From: Terrabacter sp. MAHUQ-38
GTDB lineage: Bacteria > Actinomycetota > Actinomycetes > Actinomycetales > Dermatophilaceae
Length of the DNA stretch: 64,000 nt
NCBI RefSeq assembly: GCF_014518425.1
Contig: NZ_JACVCU010000001.1
Location: 1,116,001-1,180,000, forward strand
Reading direction: 5' to 3'
Under the pieces are notes generated by a model. The model saw only the letters and a program-made list of their open reading frames with translations. It searched no databases and had not been told where the DNA came from. Shown here one piece after another: positions 47,818-56,225 of this stretch. Position numbers and translations under genes: made by a program. Each line of letters begins with the position of its first letter. Position 1 is the stretch's first letter.

Positions 47818-50354
47818 CGCTCGAAGCCGGTCACGGTGATCACGGCGGCGCCCGCCTCGTCGCTCGCTGCTAGGTCGACGACCGCCGTGATACCCCAGTC
47901 GCGGTCGTCGTCGGGGTCGACGACGACCTGCCGCAGCCGCCACTCGGTGGGGGTCCGCTCGACCTGGAGCAGGGCGGGGGAGCGCGCGCCCTGGTCGGTC
48001 GCGATGGAGTCGTGGTCGTCGTAGTAGGCCCCGAGGGCCTCGTTCCAGGCGTCGGCGTCCATGACGACCTTCTGTGGTGGGTCGGTCAGCTCGGCGACGC
48101 GGGACTCCAGGTCGCCGAGCGCCTCCCATTCGTCACGTGCGGCGAGCTCGACGCGGTGGAACATCGCGTTGCGGACCATGACGGTGAACGCGCGTTCGTT
48201 GGCGGTGACCGGACGTGCGGGAGGGGCGACGTCAGCCTGCTGGAGCACCGTCTCCGACGGGTTGACCAGGTCCTCCCACTCGTCGAGCAGGCTCGAGTCG
48301 GTCTGCCGCACGAGCTCGCCGAGCCACTCGATGACGTCCTCGAGCTCCTCCGTCCGATGCGACTCCGGGACCGTCCGGCGCAGCGCTCGGTAGGCGTCCG
48401 TGAGGTAGCGCAGCACGAGACCCTCGGACCTGGACAGGCCGTAGTACGAGACGAACTCGTTGAACGTCATTCCCCGCTCGTACATCTCCCGGACGACCGA
48501 CTTCGGCGACAGAGCGTCCTGGGGGATCCACGGGTGGCTCTGCCGGTAGGCCGCGAGGGTGACCTCGAGCAGGTCGGCGAGCGGCTTCGGCCAGCTGACC
48601 TCCTCGAGCCGCTCCATCCGCTCCTCGTACTCGACGCCGTCGAGCTTCATCGCGGCGACGGCCTCGCCGCGCGCCTTGAACTCCTGTGCCCAGAGGACCT
48701 GGCGCGGGTCCTCGAGGATCGCCTCGATGACGGAGACGAGGTCCTTGGCGTACGTCTCCGACTCGGGGTCGAGCGTGTCCATCACGGCGAGGGCGAACGG
48801 CGCGAGCGGCTGGTTGAGCGCGAAGTCCCGCTGGAGGTCGATGGTCAGCGCGTGGCGGCGACCGGACTCCTCGACCGTCGCGAGCCGCTCGACGACGCCC
48901 GAGGTCAGCAGCTCCTTCGCGAGCACCAGCGCGTGCCGCTGTAGACGGCGCTGGTCCTTGCTCTCGTGGTGGTTGTCCGAGAGGAGCCGGACTGCGTGCG
49001 CGACCGGGTTACCCTCTCGCGCCAGAAGGTTGACAAGCATCGAGTGCGAGACGCGCAGCCGCGGCTGGAGCGGCTCGGGCTCCGCGACGATGAGCCGCTC
49101 GAACGTCTCCTCCGACCAGCCGACGAAACCGTCCGGAGCCTTCTTGCGCTGGACCTTCCGCTGCTTCTTCGGGTCGTCGCCCGCCTTCTCGACGGCGCGC
49201 AGGTTGTCGATGACGTGCTCGGGCGCCTGGGCCACGACCCAGCCGCGGGCGTCGAAGCCGGCCCGGCCGGCACGGCCGACGATCTGGTGGAACTCGCGCG
49301 CCTTGAGGAGCCGCTGCTTCGTGCCGTCGAACTTCGTCAGGCCGGTGAGCAGCACCGTGCGGATCGGCACGTTGATGCCGACACCCAGCGTGTCGGTGCC
49401 GCAGATCACCTTGAGCAGGCCGTCCTGCGCGAGCTGCTCGACGAGGCGCCGGTACTTGGGCAGCATCCCGGCGTGGTGGACGCCGATGCCGTGCCGCACG
49501 AGCCGCGACAGGGTGCGGCCGAAGCCCGCGCCGAAGCGGAAGCCGCCGATCCGCTCGGCGATCGCCTCGCGCTCCTCGCGCGTCGTGATCTTGACCGCCA
49601 TGAGGCTCTGCGCGCGCTCGAGGGCGGCCGCCTGCGTGAAGTGGACGACGTAGACGGGTGCGCGGTCCTTCTCCAGCAGCTCCTCGATGGTCTCGTGGAG
49701 GGGCGTCACGGCATACGAGAACTCGAGGGGGACGGGGCGCTCGGTGCCGGTGATGACTCCCGTCGCGCGGCCGGTACGCCTGGTCAGGTCGTCGCGGAAC
49801 ATCGCCACGTCGCCGAGGGTGGCCGACATGAGGACGAACTGGGCCTGCGGCAGCTCGAGGATCGGCACCTGCCACGCCCAGCCCCGGTCCGGCTCCGAGT
49901 AGAAGTGGAACTCGTCCATGACGACGAGGCCGATGTCGGCCGAGCTGCCTTCTCGCAGAGCCAGGTTCGCGAGGATCTCGGCGGTGCAACAGATGATCGG
50001 GGCGTCGGCGTTGACCGACGCGTCGCCCGTGATCATGCCGACGTTGTCCGCGCCGAACTGCTCGCAGAGGGCGAAGAACTTCTCCGAGACGAGCGCCTTG
50101 ATCGGCGCCGTGTAGAAGGAGACGCGGTCCTCGGCGAGCGCCGTGAAGTGTGCGGCCGTCGCCACGAGCGACTTCCCGGAGCCGGTGGGCGTCGACAGGA
50201 TGAGGTTGCTGCCGCTCAGCACCTCGAGGAAGGCCTCCTCCTGGTGCGCGTAGAGGGTCAGGCCGCGTTCGGTGGTCCAGGCGGTGAAGACCTCGTAGAG
50301 GCCGTCGGGATCGGGGTCCCGCGGAATGCGCTCGCTGAGGTTCGTCGTCACCAC
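47805..50354 (-). CDS. DEAD/DEAH-box helicase with DUF3516 C-terminus
   Basis: An 849-residue superfamily 2 helicase. Motif I STPTGSGKSLVA (about residue 54), motif II VVMDEFHFYS (DEFH, unusual for DEAH proteins), motif III LMSATLGD, motif V GTDTLGVGINVPIRT and motif VI FHQIVGRAGRAGFD are intact. The last about 450 residues match the DUF3516 region (SHSMLVNLLAREGNPVAHAV, YGLSRSEGLVLRYLTDAYRA) found in actinobacterial Ski2/Mtr4-like helicases. A role in RNA turnover or processing is a family-based inference. GTG start at 50354. Confidence 0.87.
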   Translation of the reverse strand: MVTTNLSERIPRDPDPDGLYEVFTAWTTERGLTLYAHQEEAFLEVLSGSNLILSTPTGSGKSLVATAAHFTALAEDRVSFYTAPIKALVSEKFFALCEQFGADNVGMITGDASVNADAPIICCTAEILANLALREGSSADIGLVVMDEFHFYSEPDRGWAWQVPILELPQAQFVLMSATLGDVAMFRDDLTRRTGRATGVITGTERPVPLEFSYAVTPLHETIEELLEKDRAPVYVVHFTQAAALERAQSLMAVKITTREEREAIAERIGGFRFGAGFGRTLSRLVRHGIGVHHAGMLPKYRRLVEQLAQDGLLKVICGTDTLGVGINVPIRTVLLTGLTKFDGTKQRLLKAREFHQIVGRAGRAGFDARGWVVAQAPEHVIDNLRAVEKAGDDPKKQRKVQRKKAPDGFVGWSEETFERLIVAEPEPLQPRLRVSHSMLVNLLAREGNPVAHAVRLLSDNHHESKDQRRLQRHALVLAKELLTSGVVERLATVEESGRRHALTIDLQRDFALNQPLAPFALAVMDTLDPESETYAKDLVSVIEAILEDPRQVLWAQEFKARGEAVAAMKLDGVEYEERMERLEEVSWPKPLADLLEVTLAAYRQSHPWIPQDALSPKSVVREMYERGMTFNEFVSYYGLSRSEGLVLRYLTDAYRALRRTVPESHRTEELEDVIEWLGELVRQTDSSLLDEWEDLVNPSETVLQQADVAPPARPVTANERAFTVMVRNAMFHRVELAARDEWEALGDLESRVAELTDPPQKVVMDADAWNEALGAYYDDHDSIATDQGARSPALLQVERTPTEWRLRQVVVDPDDDRDWGITAVVDLAASDEAGAAVITVTGFERLGG

Positions 50355-50403
50355 GTGAGTATGCCGCCGGGCCGGGTCCCCGGCCGAATCGTCGCCCGTG
50401 GGC

Positions 50404-50916
50404 TCAGACGGGCATCAAGGTGAAGGAGCCGTTGCCGTCCTCGAAGAAGACGACGACCGCCCAGTCGCCGTCGTCGATCTGCCCGTGGCAGACGGTGGTG
50501 ACGTTCTGCAGCACCTGGGGCGTGGCCGGGCACGTCATGTCGACCGAGCCCGCGCCGTCCTTCCTGATCAGGTCGGCGACCGTGTCTGCCAGGTCGTCTC
50601 CCGACAGCGGCGCGAGCGTCGCGGTGCTCGGGATCGTGCCGGTGAGCGGCGCCATGTCTCCCGCCTCGTCGCCGAGGCCGCCGGAGAAGCTGAGCAGCCC
50701 GATCCCCAGCAGCACGACGACGCCCAGCAGGGCCAGGAGCGACAGGACGAAGCTCGCGATCGTCAGTCCGTGGTAGACGTTCGACGGCCTGCCGGCCAGC
50801 ATCGGGGGTGGCGGCAAGGCGTAACCGGGAGCCTGCGAGAGGGCGGGCGCCTGAGGCCAGTACGCGTACTGGGGCGTCTCCAGAGGGGGCATCGGGCTGG
50901 GGCTGGGGTCGCTCAT
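50404..50916 (-). CDS. DUF4333-like membrane-anchored protein
   Basis: A 170-residue protein. The N-terminal 45 residues are Pro/Tyr-rich (SDPSPSPMPPLETPQYAYWP). One or two helices follow (residues about 48-80). The C-terminal extracytoplasmic domain has paired Cys (VDMTCPATPQVLQNVTTVCH) and the WAVVVFFEDGNGSFTL ending of DUF4333. Function unknown; likely cell envelope. Confidence 0.75.
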   Translation of the reverse strand: MSDPSPSPMPPLETPQYAYWPQAPALSQAPGYALPPPPMLAGRPSNVYHGLTIASFVLSLLALLGVVVLLGIGLLSFSGGLGDEAGDMAPLTGTIPSTATLAPLSGDDLADTVADLIRKDGAGSVDMTCPATPQVLQNVTTVCHGQIDDGDWAVVVFFEDGNGSFTLMPV

Positions 50917-51002
50917 GGTCGCCTCGGTCGGGTCCGGTGGGGTGTCTGGGTCGGCACCCGGATGCTAGGGCCGCGGGCGCGTCCGTGCGCCGGGTTCGGG
51001 CA

Positions 51003-51833
51003 TCACGATTCGGTGCGATCGTTGGGTGGGGTCCAGAGGACCTCGACGTTGTTGCGCCGCAGGGCCGTCGCGAGCTCGGCCGGGGGCTCCCTGTCGGTGA
51101 CGAACCAGTCGGCGGCGCCGAGCTCTGCGACCTGGACGAAGAGGCGCCGGTCGATCTTCGAGGAGTCGGCGAGGATCGCGACGTTGCTCGCCCGCTCGAG
51201 CATCTTGCGCATCATGGCCGCCTCGGCGAGGTTGCCGGTGAAGTAGCCGTCGAGCGACACGCCGCCGACGGTGACGAGGGCGAGGTCGCAGCGGATGTCC
51301 ATGTCGCGACCGCCGAGCGCCACCGGGAAGGCGACCGGGCCGATCGTGGCCTGCGCGACGAGGCTGACGTCGCCGCCGAAGACGTAGAGGTCGCGTAGAC
51401 ACTTCGCTGACACCTCGGCCGGCAGGCGAAGGTTGTTCGTCGCGATGGTGAGGCCGCGGTGCTGGCGCAGGTGCCGGGCCAGGGCGAGTGCCGTCGTGCC
51501 GGCGTTGATGATGAGCACGTCGCCGTCGGTGACGAGGCCGGCCGCGATGGCGCCGATCTTCTCCTTCGCGGCGGGGTGCACCTGGATGCGCGTGTTGAGG
51601 CTGGGGTCCATGCGCGGCATCCGGGTCGGGTCGACGGCGCCGCCGCGGGTCCGTTTGACGAGTCCCTCGCCGTCGAGCTGGTCGAGGTCGCGGCGGATGG
51701 TGTCGGCCGAGACGCCGAGCCGGTCGGCGAGGGCCTGGACGGTGACCTGTCCCGCCTCGGTCACGATCGCCACGACGGCGGCCTTGCGGCTCGCGGGCAG
51801 CTGGGTCGAGTCGTCGTCCATGGCGTGGAGCAT
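51003..51833 (-). CDS. DeoR-family sugar operon repressor
   Basis: A 276-residue DeoR regulator. The N-terminal winged helix is VTVQALADRLGVSADTIRRD (about residues 30-50) followed by LDGEGLVKRTRGGAV. The C-terminal sugar-phosphate isomerase-like domain is seen in DVLIINAGTTALALARHL and VTVGGVSLDGYFTGN. Members bind a phosphorylated sugar. It is divergent from the ABC importer-aldolase-kinase-isomerase operon and separated by a promoter flanked by an inverted repeat. Start at 51833 or at 51821 (MDDDSTQ). Confidence 0.85.
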   Translation of the reverse strand: MLHAMDDDSTQLPASRKAAVVAIVTEAGQVTVQALADRLGVSADTIRRDLDQLDGEGLVKRTRGGAVDPTRMPRMDPSLNTRIQVHPAAKEKIGAIAAGLVTDGDVLIINAGTTALALARHLRQHRGLTIATNNLRLPAEVSAKCLRDLYVFGGDVSLVAQATIGPVAFPVALGGRDMDIRCDLALVTVGGVSLDGYFTGNLAEAAMMRKMLERASNVAILADSSKIDRRLFVQVAELGAADWFVTDREPPAELATALRRNNVEVLWTPPNDRTES

Positions 51834-51917
51834 ACGGCGAGATGGTGCATCCAGCGTGCTTCTGCCTGCTTTTTTCTACGTCTTGGTGCTGCTGAGCGCG
51901 TCTCGGACCCCGAGAGT

Positions 51918-51976
51918 GTGCGAGAAGTTCCTCGAAACTCCTTGACCGGGCCGTACCGCGATGACTAATCTCGCAC
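51918..51976 (+). promoter_or_regulatory. Promoter flanked by inverted operator halves, sugar operon
   Basis: TTGACC (51942-51947) and CTAATC (51965-51970, 17-base spacer) fit a sigma-70-type promoter. GTGCGAGA (51918-51925) and its exact complement TCTCGCAC (51969-51976) lie on either side, 51 bases apart, so bound repressor could loop out the promoter. The adjacent DeoR protein is the natural candidate. Confidence 0.55.
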
Positions 51977-52032
51977 TAAGGGGCAAGAAACAGCATATAC
52001 ATGCAAGCAACGTAGTCAGGAGCGGAGCAGTG

Positions 52033-53346
52033 ATGCGAGCACAGAGTGGTGCTTCACGTTTGGTGATGGTGGCCGGCACGGTCGCGGCGCTCAGCGTCGT
52101 CGCCGCGTGCGGTGGCGGTGAGGGCTCCCCGATCGGCAACGCCGCGGGCAACGACAACACGACGGCCGCCGACGGCTCGGTGGTGCTGGAGTTCTCGCAG
52201 TGGTGGGAGCCGGAGCTGCCCAAGGGCGCCCTGCGCGGCATCATGGACGACTTCGAGAAGGCCAACCCGGGCGTCAAGGTCAAGCTCATCAGCGCCCCGT
52301 ACGCCTCGACCCAGCAGCAGACCGTCGCGGGGGCGGCCTCGAAGACGCTCGCCGACATCGTCGGCCTCGACGGCGCCTGGGTCAGCGACTTCGCCAAGCA
52401 GAAGGCGATCGCCGACCTGTCGACCCTCATCAAGGACTCGGGCTACGACGACTCCCAACTGGCCAGCCAGATCAAGGTCGGCGGCCAGACGTACATGATC
52501 CCGGTCGTCAACTTCGTCTACCCGATGTTCAGCAACGACGAGCTGCTCTCCAAGGCCGGCGTCAACGCGCCGCCCGCAACGCGTACCGAGTTCCTCGAGG
52601 CCGCCAAGAAGGTCACCGCGACCGGCAACGGCGCCTACGGCTGGGTGCTCCCGCTCGCGCAGGACGCTCCCAACGGCATCCAGAACGACGTGATGTCGTG
52701 GGCCTGGGCGTCCGGCGGCTCGATGCTCAAGGACGGCAAGCCCGACGTCACCAACGCAGCCGTGACGGGCGTCGTCACCTTCGTCAAGCAGCTCTGGGAC
52801 GCCAAGGCCATCGCGCCCGGCGCCCTGACGATGAAGGAGCAGGACAAGGTCGAGCAGTTCACCAACGGTCGCGTCGGCATGATGATCGACTCGCTGGCGC
52901 ACATCAACCTCATCCGCGAGAACAACCCGAAGCTCAAGTTCAGCATCTCGGCGATCCCCTCCGAGGACGGCTACACGGGCAAGCGCGGTATGCCGTACGC
53001 GTCGTGGGGCATCGGCGTCTCCGACACCAGCCCGCACAAGGCCGAGGCCTTCAAGCTCGTTCAGTACCTGATGAGCAAGGACGTCAACTCCAAGCTCTCG
53101 TCGGTCGCCAACGCCTTCCCGGGCAACACGAAGTCCGTGCCCGACTTCGTGAAGTCGGACGCGATGTTCAAGACCGCCTTCGACATCTGGAACAAGGGTG
53201 TGCCGGCCAACGAGTTCACCGGCCTGCCGACCGCCGAGGACCTCATGCGCAGCTTCGACGTGCAGCTTCAGGAGACCCTCGCGAACAACCAGCCGATCCA
53301 GACCTCGCTGGCCAACGTCCAGGCCGACTGGTCGTCCAAGTTCTGA
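52033..53346 (+). CDS. ABC sugar importer, substrate-binding lipoprotein
   Basis: A 437-residue extracellular solute-binding protein (family 1). The lipobox SVVAACGGG places the lipid-modified Cys near residue 27. Features of sugar-binding proteins include EFSQWWEPELPKGALRGIMD, FEKANPGVKVKLISAPYAST and GRVGMMIDSLAHI. Aromatic residues such as WW and Y near the cleft suit a sugar ligand. ATG at 52033 is preceded by AGGAGC; a GTG sits directly before it. It is the first cistron of the DeoR-linked operon. Confidence 0.87.
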   Translation: MRAQSGASRLVMVAGTVAALSVVAACGGGEGSPIGNAAGNDNTTAADGSVVLEFSQWWEPELPKGALRGIMDDFEKANPGVKVKLISAPYASTQQQTVAGAASKTLADIVGLDGAWVSDFAKQKAIADLSTLIKDSGYDDSQLASQIKVGGQTYMIPVVNFVYPMFSNDELLSKAGVNAPPATRTEFLEAAKKVTATGNGAYGWVLPLAQDAPNGIQNDVMSWAWASGGSMLKDGKPDVTNAAVTGVVTFVKQLWDAKAIAPGALTMKEQDKVEQFTNGRVGMMIDSLAHINLIRENNPKLKFSISAIPSEDGYTGKRGMPYASWGIGVSDTSPHKAEAFKLVQYLMSKDVNSKLSSVANAFPGNTKSVPDFVKSDAMFKTAFDIWNKGVPANEFTGLPTAEDLMRSFDVQLQETLANNQPIQTSLANVQADWSSKF

Positions 53347-53354
53347 CCGCTGAC

Positions 53355-53387
53355 GGCGGGGCGGGCCACACGCCGGCCCGCCCCGCC
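53355..53387 (+). terminator. Intra-operon GC-rich hairpin between binding-protein and permease genes
   Basis: A perfect 13-bp stem (53355-53367 with 53375-53387) with a 7-base loop starts nine bases after the binding-protein stop and ends 12 bases before the permease start. In such operons it typically lets the binding protein be made in excess by partial termination or by protecting the upstream mRNA 3' end. Confidence 0.7.
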
Positions 53388-53399
53388 CGGGAGGCACCC

Positions 53400-54347
53400 A
53401 TGTCCGCACCCACGTCCGCACCCCCGATCTCCGCACCGGTCGCGCCCACCCCGGCTGCCGGCCGCCGTCGGCCACCGCTCGCGAAGCGGCTCGCACCCTA
53501 CGGCTACCTCGCCCCGGTCGCGGCCCTCATGCTCGTCCTGATGATCCTGCCCATCGCGGTCGTCATCCGGTACTCCGTCTTCGACAACGTCATCATCAGC
53601 CCGACCTCGGTCCTGGTCGGCCTCAAGAACTACGTGACGATCTTCGCCGACCCGCTCTTTCGCACCGCGACTCGCAACACGGCGGTCTTCACGGGCGTCA
53701 GCGTCCTCGCGCACCTGCTCCTCGGCCTCGGCTTCGCGATGCTGCTCAACTCCACCCTGCTCGGCCGGCGCACCAAGACGGTCTTCCGCACGATCTTCGT
53801 GATGCCGTGGCTGCTCACCGTCGCGATCATCGCGATCCTCTGGCGGCTGCTGCTCGACCCGAACGGCGTCGTCAACTACGGGCTCCAGTCGGTCGGTCTC
53901 ATCGACGGACCGGTCGCCTGGCTCTCCGAGCTCAACCTCGCGCTGCCGGCGGTCACCCTCATCAACATCTGGGCGGGCTACCCGTTCTTCATGGTGAGCC
54001 TGCTCGCCGGGCTCCAGGGCATCTCGTCCGACCTCTACGAGGCCGCGGCCGTCGACGGCGCCTCGTGGTGGCGCCGCTTCGTCCACGTCACGCTGCCGTC
54101 GCTGCGGCCGATCATCATCAGCATGGCCCTGCTCGACGTCATCTGGACCTCGCAGCAGTTCCCCCTCATCTGGATGACGACGGGCGGCGGTCCGCTCGAC
54201 CGCACCGAGATGCTCAGCACCTACACCTACAAGCTCGCCTTCAGCGAGTACCAGTTCGCCCAGGCGTCGGCCGGCGCGGTCATCATGCTCGTCGTCGCGC
54301 TCGTGCTCGCCGTGTTCTACGTCCGACAGCAGCGAGCGAGGGACTGA
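53400..54347 (+). CDS. ABC sugar importer permease (MalF type)
   Basis: A 315-residue permease with six helices. The cytoplasmic EAA loop reads EAAAVDGASWWRRFVHVTLP (about residues 215-235), the site that contacts the ATPase. The N-terminus is Pro/Ala-rich (SAPTSAPPISAPVAPTPAAG). RTIFVMPWLLTVAIIAILWR is the typical mid-protein segment. The operon lacks an ATPase gene, so it probably uses a shared MsiK-like ATPase encoded elsewhere, as is common in actinobacteria. Confidence 0.87.
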   Translation: MSAPTSAPPISAPVAPTPAAGRRRPPLAKRLAPYGYLAPVAALMLVLMILPIAVVIRYSVFDNVIISPTSVLVGLKNYVTIFADPLFRTATRNTAVFTGVSVLAHLLLGLGFAMLLNSTLLGRRTKTVFRTIFVMPWLLTVAIIAILWRLLLDPNGVVNYGLQSVGLIDGPVAWLSELNLALPAVTLINIWAGYPFFMVSLLAGLQGISSDLYEAAAVDGASWWRRFVHVTLPSLRPIIISMALLDVIWTSQQFPLIWMTTGGGPLDRTEMLSTYTYKLAFSEYQFAQASAGAVIMLVVALVLAVFYVRQQRARD

Positions 54348-54349
54348 CC

Positions 54350-55321
54350 ATGACGAACCCCACCCTCACGCCGGCCGGCTCGTCTCGGCCGCCGACGCCC
54401 GAGGCACACACCGCGCCTGCGACGGAGACGACGCCCATGCGTACGGTCGAGTCCCGGGTCCCTGCGGCCCCCGGGCGCCGGATGTCGGCGCGCACGAAGC
54501 GGCTGCTCCTGCGGACCGGTGCGTTCATCGGGCTGTTCCTGGGCGCCTGCTTCGCCGGCCTGCCGATCCTCTGGATGGTCTCGAGCTCGTTCAAGGACAA
54601 CTCCGAGATCTTCGCCTGGCCGCCCAAGCTCATCACGGAGAACTTCTCCCTCGCGGCATACACGTCCGTCTTCAGCGACCCGGTCAAGCTGCGCTTCTTC
54701 GCCAACAGCTACATCGTGGCAATCTCCGTCACCGTGCTGACGCTCTTCGTCGCGATCCTCGCGGCGTACGCGTTCAGCCGCTACCAGTTCCGCGGCAAGG
54801 CGGCCGTCAACGTCGTCATCGTCGGCATCCAGGCGGTGCCGCCGATCACGCTGCTCATCCCCTACTTCGGCCTCATCGTCGCGCTGCGGCTCTACAACAG
54901 CTACCAGGGCCTGATCCTCACCTACATGGTGTTCACGCTGCCGTACGCCATCGTCATGATGACCGGCTACTTCAACACCCTGCCGCGCGAGCTCGACGAA
55001 GCGGCCCGTGTCGACGGCACGTCGAGCTTCGGTGCACTGTGGCGCATCCTCGTGCCGATCTCGCTACCGGGCATCGTCTCGGTCGCCGTCTACACCTTCA
55101 TGATCGCGTGGAACGAGTACCTCTTCGCGCTTACCCTCACCCGGACCGACAACATGCGCACCGTGCCGATCGGCATCCAGCTCCTCATGGGACAGCACTC
55201 CTACGAGTGGAGCGAGATGATGGCGATGAGCGTGCTCGGGAGCATCCCGGTCCTGGTCCTCTTCGTGTTCTTCCAGAAGTTCTTCATCGGCGGCATGACA
55301 GCCGGTGCGGTCAAGAGCTGA
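54350..55321 (+). CDS. ABC sugar importer permease (MalG type)
   Basis: A 323-residue permease with six helices. The EAA loop is ELDEAARVDGTSSFGALWRI, and the MalG-like ending FFQKFFIGGMTAGAVKS is diagnostic. The first 45 residues are a low-complexity Thr/Pro/Ala-rich cytoplasmic extension. It starts two bases after the MalF-type gene stop. Partner of the preceding permease and lipoprotein. Confidence 0.87.
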   Translation: MTNPTLTPAGSSRPPTPEAHTAPATETTPMRTVESRVPAAPGRRMSARTKRLLLRTGAFIGLFLGACFAGLPILWMVSSSFKDNSEIFAWPPKLITENFSLAAYTSVFSDPVKLRFFANSYIVAISVTVLTLFVAILAAYAFSRYQFRGKAAVNVVIVGIQAVPPITLLIPYFGLIVALRLYNSYQGLILTYMVFTLPYAIVMMTGYFNTLPRELDEAARVDGTSSFGALWRILVPISLPGIVSVAVYTFMIAWNEYLFALTLTRTDNMRTVPIGIQLLMGQHSYEWSEMMAMSVLGSIPVLVLFVFFQKFFIGGMTAGAVKS

Positions 55322-55364
55322 ACACAAACGGCACCACACCAACCCCGAGAGAAAGACGCACCCC

Positions 55365-56225
55365 ATGCTCGTCAACGGAGTCAAGCTCCTTCAGGTCGCG
55401 CGCGAGAACCACTTCGCAGTGCCGGCCTTCAACATCAGCGACCACGCCATGATGAAGGGCATCTTCGAGATCAGCGAGGAGGCCGAGTCGCCCCTCATCA
55501 TCGCGATCCACCCCGATGAGGTCAGCCACGTCGGATCCGACTTCCTCAGCTCGGCCATCAGCCGGGCTCGGCGCGCGACGGTCCCGGTCGCGATCCACTG
55601 GGACCACGGCGCCACGTACGAGGAGGCGCTGCGGGCGATCCAGCTCGGGTTCACGTCGGTGATGATTGACGCGTCGCTGAAGCCCTACGACGAGAACGTC
55701 GCCGTCTCGAAGCGGGTCGCCGACACCGCCCACGCCGTCGGCGTCAGCGTCGAGGCCGAGCTGGGCACGATCGGCAAGACGGATGACGAGGCGGAGGCCG
55801 GCACGGACTCGATCATCTACACCGACCCGGACGATGCCGTCCGCTTCGTCGCCCAGACCGGCGTCGACAGCCTCGCCGTGGCCATCGGCACGTGCCACGG
55901 CCTCTACCCCGACTGGATGAAGCCGGAGATCAAGCTCGACCTGCTCGAGCAGATCGAGGCCGCCGTCTCGGTGCCCCTCGTGCTGCACGGCGGGTCCGGC
56001 AACCCGGACGAGGAGATCGCCAAGTCCGTCGCGCACGGCATCGCCAAGATCAATATCAGCAGCGACATCAAGGTCGCGTACCACGACAGGATGCGTGAGG
56101 TGCTGGCCGACACGAAGCTCCGTGAGCCGAACTCGATCCAGCCGCCGTGCATCGACGCGATGAAGGTCGTCGCGGCGCACAAGATCGAGCTGTTCAACGC
56201 CACCGGGAAGGCTGCCCTGTATTGA
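55365..56225 (+). CDS. Class II ketose-phosphate aldolase (GatY/KbaY/YdjI-like)
   Basis: A 286-residue zinc aldolase. FAVPAFNISDHAMMKGIFEI opens the barrel; the Zn and catalytic residues are in PVAIHWDHGATYEEA (Asp then His), VAIGTCHGLYPDW (His) and PLVLHGGSGNPDEE (His and the phosphate loop). Such enzymes split a ketose phosphate into DHAP and an aldehyde. Similarity in layout is closest to the YdjI/GatY side, not to glycolytic fructose-bisphosphate aldolase. The kinase gene start overlaps its stop (TTGA), so the two steps are tightly coupled. Confidence 0.88.
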   Translation: MLVNGVKLLQVARENHFAVPAFNISDHAMMKGIFEISEEAESPLIIAIHPDEVSHVGSDFLSSAISRARRATVPVAIHWDHGATYEEALRAIQLGFTSVMIDASLKPYDENVAVSKRVADTAHAVGVSVEAELGTIGKTDDEAEAGTDSIIYTDPDDAVRFVAQTGVDSLAVAIGTCHGLYPDWMKPEIKLDLLEQIEAAVSVPLVLHGGSGNPDEEIAKSVAHGIAKINISSDIKVAYHDRMREVLADTKLREPNSIQPPCIDAMKVVAAHKIELFNATGKAALY

